From assembly GCA_009780755.1 (NCBI GenBank), contig WQZL01000002.1, forward strand, positions 1 to 38,423: a stretch of DNA of 38,423 nt. Reading direction: 5' to 3'. The DNA is from Promicromonosporaceae bacterium. Lineage in GTDB: Bacteria; Actinomycetota; Actinomycetes; Actinomycetales; Cellulomonadaceae. Within the stretch, counting starts at the first letter, position 1. Each line of letters starts with the position of its first letter. Both the position numbers and the translations under genes were made by a program. Shown here piece by piece: positions 25,525 to 30,852 of this stretch. The notes beneath the pieces are model-generated. The model saw nothing but the letters and a program-made list of their open reading frames with translations, was not told the origin of the DNA and did not search any database.

Positions 25525-26580
25525 TCATGCGATCACCACCTTGGTCAGATCGATGCCATGCGCGCCCACAGCAGGGGTACATTGGCCGTCGATGGAGCAG
25601 CCGTATGGGACTTCCGTGGAGGCGCCGTTGTGGTTGCGCAGGCCGGTGAGAACGGCTCGTGCTCGCTTTGCCTTCACGCGGGCAGGCGCATGATCCATTA
25701 AGCCTGCTGCGACAAGTTGATTGATGCACGGGTCGCCAGCAGCCGGATGGCGGTGCGTCACCCACCACTCAGCCAGAGTGCGTAGTGCTGTTGTGGGCGC
25801 GTGGAACAGCCCGTCAGCGACGGCAGCCGTGGTAGATAGCGTTTGCCCTGCACGCAGACGGGAGATGGCCCAGGTCTGCCAGCACTGCACCGGCCGCACC
25901 AACTCGGTCACATCTGGTACCCGCCCGGCCTGAGCCAGTTCCACGGCAGTCAGCAGCAACGTTTTGGTGCCGGGGGAGCGTCTAGCGCGAGCGAGTAGCC
26001 GATCCCATCCGGTCGAGCCGACGCCCGGAGCTGCCATTACCAGCCCCATCACTTGCTGCACCGCCCGCACCAGCTCCACATCAACCGGATCGGCCGCCGC
26101 GGACGTGGCCTGGCTGGCACCGACGACCTCAATGGCTCCCGTACGCCGTGCTTCAACCCCGGCGGCTGCCACTTTGCGGGACTGGCTCACCACAGCGTCA
26201 ACAGCCTGCAAGGCCAGCTTCTTCGCCGTGTCGAATGCGCGAGCGCGACGACCATCCTCATCACGATCCGCCCACTTTGCGCGGGAGTCCCACAAGGCGA
26301 CCGCTAATCGTGCGAGGACATCGTCAGCGACATCGTGAGCGTCAACCTGCACCCCGCGCGCTACTGCGCGGGCACCAGTGGTCTTGGTGATCGTTCCGCG
26401 TAACCCCTTGTCGTGCCCGAGGGCGGAAATCCAGTGCGCGATCGCTGAATCACTCAACAGCCCAGGCTCGGATCGCAGCGGGGCAATCACCTGATGGCTA
26501 ACCTCGGGGCGAGGGATTACCTGTGGTGGCCGCTGGCGCACTACGACCACCCGCGGTAAAGGCGTGGCAACTGCTGTCAC
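25525..26580 (-). CDS. Hypothetical 351-aa element protein
   Basis: GTG start overlapping the previous stop (GTGA), with GGGGGTGG about 9 nt upstream. The protein is Ala/Val/Arg-rich and mostly helical. Residues about 45-130 (AIAHWISALGHDKGLRGTIT, then AHDVADDVLARLAVALWDSR) look like a DNA-binding or sigma-like helical bundle, but I see no firm motif. Residues about 250-310 include AEWWVTHRHPAAGDPCINQL. It is convergent with cassette gene C. Position between regulators and the replication-like gene suggests a replication or maintenance role, unproven. Confidence 0.65.
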   Translation of the reverse strand: MTAVATPLPRVVVVRQRPPQVIPRPEVSHQVIAPLRSEPGLLSDSAIAHWISALGHDKGLRGTITKTTGARAVARGVQVDAHDVADDVLARLAVALWDSRAKWADRDEDGRRARAFDTAKKLALQAVDAVVSQSRKVAAAGVEARRTGAIEVVGASQATSAAADPVDVELVRAVQQVMGLVMAAPGVGSTGWDRLLARARRSPGTKTLLLTAVELAQAGRVPDVTELVRPVQCWQTWAISRLRAGQTLSTTAAVADGLFHAPTTALRTLAEWWVTHRHPAAGDPCINQLVAAGLMDHAPARVKAKRARAVLTGLRNHNGASTEVPYGCSIDGQCTPAVGAHGIDLTKVVIA

Positions 26581-27845
26581 GGCCCACCACCCCCAGCAGG
26601 CAGGGGCGGCAGTGTTGCCGGATCAGGCACCGCCCCCGATAGGGGCAGCCGCCGCTCGGCCGGCAGACTATCGATCAAGGTGGCCGCCTCAACAACTTCC
26701 TGAAATGGCACCTGCGCCTGATCGGCCACAGCCCCAACAGAGGTGGCCTGTGTCCACGCCCACCAACGGCGAGCGGTCACGGCATCAGGACGAGGGTCAG
26801 CAACCCATGGCACATCCGTATCGTCGTCATCATGACGGCGATACAACTCTTCAAGATCGATTCCCAGCATCCGCGCTACCCACGCCAACCGCTGCAACGC
26901 CTCGGCTAGCCCTGCCTCGACCGTCACAGCGGCCAGATCAGCGCGGAATAGCGGATCAGTCTCCCAGAACACCGTCGATACATGCCGACTCAGCTGCTCC
27001 CCAGCCGCCGCGGCAGCGGAAGCCGCGTGCTTCGCCTCAGTCAACAACGTCGCAACCGGCGACCAACGCACAGAACCACCATCCACCACAGCTGTTGGAT
27101 CGAAGACCTGGGCAGGGCCAATCGGACTCACCGCAGCAGTGGTATCAGCATGAACCTGCACGTCGCCCCACTCCGCAGCACCCGTGGGCTGCGACCAACT
27201 TGCCGGCAAGACCACCTCATCAAGACCAGGAATTGAACGACCAGTCTTGTCCGCCACCCGAAGCAGCGCCAGGTCATCGCTGATCGTGCCTGCAGCAGCC
27301 TTCGTCATGCCCGCGATGTCTTCCACCAGGGCCGCAGGAGACACCGCTTTGATCGCCCGTATCTTCGCCAACCGCTCCAGCCGCTCGGGAGGCAGCGGCG
27401 CGGACTCAGCCCGCTCCAACGTCTTGATCCCGTGAGTCTCGCGATAGTTCGCACGCACCTGCTTCATCAACGGCCGAACCGTGCCCGCACTCACCCCATA
27501 CACCGCAGCGATCGTGTCATGCGACACCGTCGCCGGAGAATGACCATCAGCAACCAGCATCGCGACAAACGCCAACACCGCCGCATCCCGAGCCGCCTTA
27601 TGCTGCGACAAGTGAATATCCGACAGCTCGGCCTCGCAATACGCAGTGATCGACTCATACCCCAACGCCCGCCACATCTGCTCACGCTCAACCCGCTGCA
27701 CCAACAACAACACCTCAGCATCCACATCACGCTTACGCACCAATGCCGACTTCAACGACGTGGTCACCTCACGAGCAACCTCAGCCGACGCCACCGGCAC
27801 AACCTCAGCAACCATCGAGCCCGAGGACAAAGCGACATCACTCAT
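26577..27845 (-). CDS. Hypothetical 422-aa protein with helix-turn-helix-like segment
   Basis: ATG start with GGGGGTGTGG upstream. The N-terminal third is helical, with WRALGYESITAYCEAELSD (about 57-75) and an HTH-like stretch SHDTIAAVYGVSAGTVRPLM (about 107-126), a layout also seen in ParB-like or phage-derived DNA-binding proteins. The rest has no motif I recognise. The last 25 residues are Pro/Gly-rich. It stands head-to-head with the small plus-strand gene at 28076, with the conserved leader between. It could be a DNA-binding partition or control protein. This is tentative. Confidence 0.65.
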   Translation of the reverse strand: MSDVALSSGSMVAEVVPVASAEVAREVTTSLKSALVRKRDVDAEVLLLVQRVEREQMWRALGYESITAYCEAELSDIHLSQHKAARDAAVLAFVAMLVADGHSPATVSHDTIAAVYGVSAGTVRPLMKQVRANYRETHGIKTLERAESAPLPPERLERLAKIRAIKAVSPAALVEDIAGMTKAAAGTISDDLALLRVADKTGRSIPGLDEVVLPASWSQPTGAAEWGDVQVHADTTAAVSPIGPAQVFDPTAVVDGGSVRWSPVATLLTEAKHAASAAAAAGEQLSRHVSTVFWETDPLFRADLAAVTVEAGLAEALQRLAWVARMLGIDLEELYRRHDDDDTDVPWVADPRPDAVTARRWWAWTQATSVGAVADQAQVPFQEVVEAATLIDSLPAERRLPLSGAVPDPATLPPLPAGGGGP

Positions 27846-28648
27846 GCCACACCCCCAGACGCCCGAGCGGAACCAGCAGGCGGCGCGGCGCGCGGAGGAA
27901 CCTCAACGCACGCCACGCCACCCGCACCCGGTGACATCACAGCAGCACGAAGGCCACTGTCGACCGTGTCACCGGCATCACCTACCATCGGAACCACACC
28001 CGAAGCACCACCTTCGGGAGCGCTAACAGCAGAACGAGAAGAAGCCTCACCTGCACAACTGATAGGTAACTCAACATGGCCAAGAAAACCCCGCCACTCG
28101 CCGACCGGCCCGACGTTCTGGTCTACGCCGGAGAGCGGATAAACCTCCACCCGGAGACCGACCTCAAAACACTTCGGCAAGACATCGAAGCCGCCCTCAA
28201 AACCGGTGGATCGCTGGTCACCGTCAAGCGCACCCCTGACGGCACCAGCCGTCCCTTCGGCCAAGGAATGACCCCGGCCACCGACCACCAAATCCTCATC
28301 TCGCCGCACATCCCCTTGCGTTTCGAGATGCCGCTCGACATCGGACTCCACCCGTGGACGGCTTAAGCGCTCAGCTTGCTTCACACGAGCAGCACGCTTA
28401 CGCTGCGCGGCCATCCACGCCAGCTCAGCTATCGCATCATCAACATGCCACCCAACCAAGAACTGATCATCACCGTCAATAGCTTGATGGGCAGTAATAA
28501 CCGTCCCATACACGCCATCGCGATCCCACCCGCGCCCAGAAGCAGTCCACACGCTCAAAACCGGCTCGCCCTGCACGGCCCGCTTAACCCTACGAAACAT
28601 CGAAAACCTCACTCGACCATCAAGCCGATGCTCCTGCTGTCTAGTCAC
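27842..28648 (-). CDS. Hypothetical ORF with credible N-terminal part, antisense to a plus-strand gene
   Basis: GTG start with AAGGAGGTG 5 nt upstream. The first 95 residues read as a real protein (TVITAHQAIDGDDQFLVGW, then IAELAWMAAQRKRAARVKQ). From 28366 leftward the frame is antisense to the plus-strand gene 28076-28366, and then it crosses the conserved leader. Comparing the two plus-strand paralogues, conservation falls on plus-strand codons, so this antisense part is probably not under selection as protein. The true C terminus is unclear: no stop occurs before 27842. Unknown family. Confidence 0.45.
   Translation of the reverse strand: MTRQQEHRLDGRVRFSMFRRVKRAVQGEPVLSVWTASGRGWDRDGVYGTVITAHQAIDGDDQFLVGWHVDDAIAELAWMAAQRKRAARVKQAERLSRPRVESDVERHLETQGDVRRDEDLVVGGRGHSLAEGTAGAVRGALDGDQRSTGFEGGFDVLPKCFEVGLRVEVYPLSGVDQNVGPVGEWRGFLGHVELPISCAGEASSRSAVSAPEGGASGVVPMVGDAGDTVDSGLRAAVMSPGAGGVACVEVPPRAAPPAGSARASGGVA
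27966..28075 (+). promoter_or_regulatory. Conserved cassette leader, copy A
   Basis: 110 nt ending at the start of the 96-aa gene. Positions 27966-28038 are identical to 28757-28829. It holds the perfect stem-loop CCCGAAG/CTTCGGG with a 6-nt loop, AGCGCT, and CCTGCAC 26 nt before the ATG. A TACCAT box (27983-27988) could be a -10 element. Conservation is the main support for a regulatory role. Confidence 0.75.
28076..28366 (+). CDS. Small protein, DUF7882-like (cassette gene A)
   Basis: A 96-aa soluble protein. A helical segment (LKTLRQDIEAALKTGG) leads into beta strands (SLVTVKRT), and it ends with ISPHIPLRFE. The pattern of a Lys/Leu/Arg helix, GG or GE, strand, and final HPSIPLRF-like strand resembles small actinobacterial proteins of the DUF7882 type, judged from memory. 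Its paralogue is the 78-aa protein at 28867. Codon comparison of the two shows silent third-position changes (GGT/GGG, GTC/GTG, ACC/ACT), which supports coding on this strand. AGG lies 9 nt before the ATG. It is head-to-head with the 422-aa gene. Function unknown. Confidence 0.75.
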   Translation: MAKKTPPLADRPDVLVYAGERINLHPETDLKTLRQDIEAALKTGGSLVTVKRTPDGTSRPFGQGMTPATDHQILISPHIPLRFEMPLDIGLHPWTA

Positions 28649-29346
28649 GCCACACCTCCTTGCACTGACGGAACGGAATCCGCAGGTGGCGCAGACACCG
28701 AGCCTGCGCCACCCGCACCCAGCAACACCGAGGCGGGAGGTGAAAAACCACCTCTGGTGTCACCGGCATCACCTACCATCGGAACCACACCCGAAGCACC
28801 ACCTTCGGGAGCGCTAACAGCAGAACGAGCACCCGGCTCGCCTGCACGAACGAGAGGTGAAACCTCATGGAAACCCGACCCGAAAGAGAAGCCCTCCTGC
28901 GAATCGCCGCAGGAGACGTACTCGCAACTCCTGCCAGCGAGATCGACTCCATCAAGTCCAAAATCGCGATCAAACTCCGGCAAGGGGGCGGCTGGGTGAC
29001 TATCGACACCATCCCCTACGGACACAAACCCGCCATGAAACGCGACCTTCTCATCAGCCACGGCACTGCTATCACAATCGAACACCCGATCGACTTCAAC
29101 TGATACCGACCCAAGGCGCGCGGTCGAATCCAGAAAAAGCCGCGCCGCAGATCGCGCCGAATGAAGGATGGACACCAACACCGGATCACGCTCAAGCGCA
29201 TCCTCACTCAACCAAGCGCCAGGCCAACAATGAGCAGCAGCTTGTGACAATCCATCAAACACACCAGCAACCTGAAACAGGCGCTCCAACGAAGGCGGCA
29301 CATCTCCGCGCTGGACTAACCCTCGCAGATCAACGGGAACACTCAC
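28645..29346 (-). CDS. Hypothetical ORF with credible N-terminal part, antisense to a plus-strand gene
   Basis: GTG start with TGGAGGTG 5 nt upstream, overlapping the regulator's stop (GTGA). The first 80 residues are plausible protein (LERLFQVAGVFDGLSQAAAH, then VLVSILHSARSAARLFLDS). From 29103 leftward it is antisense to the 78-aa plus-strand gene, then it crosses the conserved leader. As with its neighbour, the antisense part is probably not a real protein domain, and the effective C terminus is uncertain. No family recognised. Confidence 0.45.
   Translation of the reverse strand: MSVPVDLRGLVQRGDVPPSLERLFQVAGVFDGLSQAAAHCWPGAWLSEDALERDPVLVSILHSARSAARLFLDSTARLGSVSVEVDRVFDCDSSAVADEKVAFHGGFVSVGDGVDSHPAAPLPEFDRDFGLDGVDLAGRSCEYVSCGDSQEGFSFGSGFHEVSPLVRAGEPGARSAVSAPEGGASGVVPMVGDAGDTRGGFSPPASVLLGAGGAGSVSAPPADSVPSVQGGVA
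28757..28866 (+). promoter_or_regulatory. Conserved cassette leader, copy B
   Basis: 110 nt ending at the start of the 78-aa gene. The first 73 nt are identical to copy A and include the CCCGAAG/CTTCGGG stem-loop. CCTGCAC lies 26 nt before the ATG, and the RBS AGAGGTG occupies the same place as in the other copies. Confidence 0.75.
28867..29103 (+). CDS. Small protein, paralogue of cassette gene A (cassette gene B)
   Basis: A 78-aa soluble protein: an N-terminal helical part (EREALLRIAAGDVLATP), then IKSKIAIKLRQGGGWVTID, then DLLISHG and a final IEHPIDF. These align with the 96-aa gene (GG, VT, LLIS/ILIS, EHPID/EMPLDI). It has a good RBS (AGAGGTG) and the shared leader. It stands head-to-head with the minus-strand gene that starts at 28648. 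Function unknown. As a pair, the two small proteins could be DNA- or partner-binding regulators. Confidence 0.75.
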   Translation: METRPEREALLRIAAGDVLATPASEIDSIKSKIAIKLRQGGGWVTIDTIPYGHKPAMKRDLLISHGTAITIEHPIDFN

Positions 29347-29951
29347 ACTGCACCTCCAGATGCACTAGCAGAACCAGCAATAACAGCCAGGGGCTCATCC
29401 GCGACCGGCTGCACGGTCGACGCAAACCCTGCGCTGACCGTCGAACCCACATCCGATGGCGGAAGATGCCCCTCAGCACGCAACGCCGTAATATCCGCGC
29501 GAACCAACCGCGGCGAACGACCCAACTCCGCCGCAATCACCTCCACACTCCAGCCAACAGCGACCAGAGCCCGCACCCGCTCACGAGTCTCGTCCAACAC
29601 ATCCCGACCCAACGGAATCACCCGACCATCACGCCCACGCTTAAACCCCGGCGGCGGCGGAACCGACTGAGGTGCAGGAACAGGCGTCCGACTAGGGGCA
29701 ACAGCAGAATCGGCGTCAGCCTCCGCCGTTGGGCTTATGCCCTCTCCAGCCATCACGTTTTCCAGCGTGTCGCGAAAAAACTGAGCCACGCGCGCGAGCT
29801 CGACAGGTTGCCATTTGACGCGGCCTCGCTCACGATCGGAGAGGGTCTGTCGGGTTAGGCCAACCTCCTCGGCGAAGTCTGTCTGACTCAGTCCGCGCAG
29901 GCGTCGACGTTCGCGGATCGAGTGATGCTGGGTGCCCAAGGTGTCGCACAT
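29343..29951 (-). CDS. XRE-family regulator with second helix-turn-helix
   Basis: A 202-aa protein. The start MCDTLGTQHH gives a normal XRE domain at about 10-62 (IRERRRLRGLSQTDFAEEVG, TRQTLSDRERG). A longer frame to 30140 would read through the divergent promoter. A Pro-rich linker (about 85-105) leads to a second helical DNA-binding segment (GWSVEVIAAELGRSPRLVRA, about 134-153). A 15-bp perfect palindrome lies 12 nt upstream of the start. It is the first gene of the leftward block and probably the element's master repressor or activator, in a Cro/CI-like arrangement with the divergent gene at 30043. Confidence 0.75.
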   Translation of the reverse strand: MCDTLGTQHHSIRERRRLRGLSQTDFAEEVGLTRQTLSDRERGRVKWQPVELARVAQFFRDTLENVMAGEGISPTAEADADSAVAPSRTPVPAPQSVPPPPGFKRGRDGRVIPLGRDVLDETRERVRALVAVGWSVEVIAAELGRSPRLVRADITALRAEGHLPPSDVGSTVSAGFASTVQPVADEPLAVIAGSASASGGAV

Positions 29952-29962
29952 GCTGTCATAGT

Positions 29963-29977
29963 GCCGAATATTTCGGC
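29963..29977. promoter_or_regulatory. Palindromic operator between the divergent regulators
   Basis: GCCGAA and TTCGGC flank TAT, a perfect 15-bp dyad 12 nt upstream of the XRE gene start. It is a likely binding site for one of the two regulators. Confidence 0.65.
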
Positions 29978-30007
29978 GACAAGCAAATCGCCACGCGGCA
30001 ACCTGCG

Positions 30008-30036
30008 TTGCGCAATGACGAGAAATGCGGCATACT
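30008..30036 (+). promoter_or_regulatory. Leaderless promoter of the rightward regulator, with palindrome over the -35
   Basis: TTGCGC (30008-30013), a 17-nt spacer, and CATACT (30031-30036). The predicted transcription start falls on the ATG at 30043. The -35 box is part of the palindrome TTGCGCAA (30008-30015), which could be an operator. Confidence 0.55.
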
Positions 30037-30042
30037 TTCCCC

Positions 30043-30414
30043 ATGGTCATCACACTGCCAGCCCCAGCGGCGCCTCCTGCAACACGATCAGATGCGGTGC
30101 GGTTGGAGGTTCGTTCTGAAGCCGGCCGCTGCGGTTTCACAAAGAGTGCGCTAGGCCCGCTGATGGGGATGTCACGTCAGTCAGTGGGGGATCGCTGGAG
30201 TGGTCGTGTCCCCTGGACCATTGACGAGGTGGACAGTCTGGAGATGATCTTCGGCTTGGCGCCTGGCACTTTGATGGCTCGCGCTGTCCTCGCGATGTAC
30301 CCGGAGGTGGCGATGGCTCCCACCCTGGTTGGGGCGAGGTTTGCTAGTAGTGCGCCCCCGGCAGGATTCGAACCTGCGACCGACGGATTAGAAGTCCGGC
30401 GCTCTATCCACTGA
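30043..30414 (+). CDS. Phage-type helix-turn-helix regulator reading into the tRNA
   Basis: A 123-aa protein. After an Ala/Pro-rich start, residues about 28-82 form a Cro/CI-like domain (TKSALGPLMGMSRQSVGDRW, then PWTIDEVDSLEMIFGLAPGT). The last 20 or so residues (PAGFEPATDGLEVRR) are the antisense of the tRNA-Arg gene, so the stop codon lies inside the tRNA. The frame therefore crosses the presumed attachment site, and the protein might have a different C terminus when the element is excised. It is divergent from the XRE gene and probably leaderless. It may control excision or the transfer operon. Confidence 0.65.
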   Translation: MVITLPAPAAPPATRSDAVRLEVRSEAGRCGFTKSALGPLMGMSRQSVGDRWSGRVPWTIDEVDSLEMIFGLAPGTLMARAVLAMYPEVAMAPTLVGARFASSAPPAGFEPATDGLEVRRSIH

Positions 30415-30425
30415 GCTACGGAGGC
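30353..30425 (-). tRNA. tRNA-Arg (anticodon TCT)
   Basis: On the minus strand the cloverleaf reads GCCTCCG acceptor, GCTC...GAGC D-arm, anticodon loop CTTCTAA (anticodon TCT), T-arm GCAGGTTCGAATCCTGC and CGGGGGC acceptor end, then discriminator G. CCA is not encoded. The outermost pair of the anticodon stem is a C/T mismatch. The 3' end faces the mobile element, so it is the likely integration site. Confidence 0.95.
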
Positions 30426-30514
30426 GGGCGCCACGCCACTGAGGCGGCGATGGCAGCACCAATGGTACTAGGGTTGGCGGCTTAGGCCATTTACCGACGT
30501 AGGGAGTAATCGCA

Positions 30515-30850
30515 ATGGGAATCGACGCCCCGGTGATCCGGCAACTTGTGGCATACAACGCCCGTGACATCGACGCCTTCGTGCTCAACTTCCATGAAGA
30601 CTGCGTGGTTGAGGATGGCGCAGGCAAGGAGCTGATGCGCGGGCGGAAGGCCATGCGCGAATCGTATGGCCGCATGTTCGCCGCCTCGCCCGACCTGCAC
30701 TGCCGCGTGGTCAGTCGCATCGTGTTGAGCGAGTACGTGCTGGACGAGGAGCGCGTCACGGGCCGCGCCGGTATCGAAGGTGAGGGGCACGTCGTTGCCG
30801 TCTACCGTGTCGAAAACGACGAGATTACCCACGTTCGTTTCCTGCGGTGA
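30515..30850 (+). CDS. NTF2/SnoaL-like protein
   Basis: A 111-aa protein with the cone-shaped NTF2 fold pattern: an N-terminal helix (IRQLVAYNARDIDAF), FHEDCVVEDG, RGRKAMRESYGRMFAASPDL and closing strands. Members bind small hydrophobic molecules or act as isomerases. No catalytic residues can be assigned. GGGAG lies 8 nt before the ATG. It is the first chromosomal gene beyond the tRNA and its stop is 2 nt from the convergent gene's stop. Confidence 0.85.
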   Translation: MGIDAPVIRQLVAYNARDIDAFVLNFHEDCVVEDGAGKELMRGRKAMRESYGRMFAASPDLHCRVVSRIVLSEYVLDEERVTGRAGIEGEGHVVAVYRVENDEITHVRFLR

Positions 30851-30852
30851 CG

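Larger units (their letters stand above)
1..30425. mobile_element. Integrated conjugative element (partial, right end at tRNA-Arg)
   Basis: The stretch carries a type IV secretion gene block, a VirD4-type coupling protein, a replication-initiator-like protein, an SSB, divergent phage-like regulators and surface proteins, almost all on the minus strand. It ends against the 3' end of a tRNA-Arg gene, a usual integration target of tyrosine recombinases. Right of the tRNA the content changes to housekeeping genes. I see no integrase, relaxase or second copy of the tRNA 3' end, so the left end lies outside the window. The extent is inferred. An integrated plasmid cannot be told from an ICE on this evidence. 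Confidence 0.7.

Noticed and set aside
24533..25528. 331-aa minus-strand frame starting MNLDQSVIA with an ATGA overlap
   Set aside because: Only about 5 codons lie outside the antisense of the plus-strand gene 24764-25513 and its leader. An NTGA overlap occurs by chance in most TGA stops, and the plus-strand reading is more protein-like.
27842..28075. Conserved leader translated as a Pro/Ala/Thr-rich or Gly/Ala/Val-rich protein tail
   Set aside because: Both strands are open and share third positions there, and the 12-nt insertion keeps the frame, so coding cannot be excluded. But the exact alignment to start codons and RBS fits a regulatory leader better.
1..30425. Integrase, relaxase and second attachment site
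   Set aside because: I looked for a tyrosine or serine recombinase, a relaxase HUH or His-triad motif and a second copy of the tRNA 3' end and saw none. They may lie left of the window.
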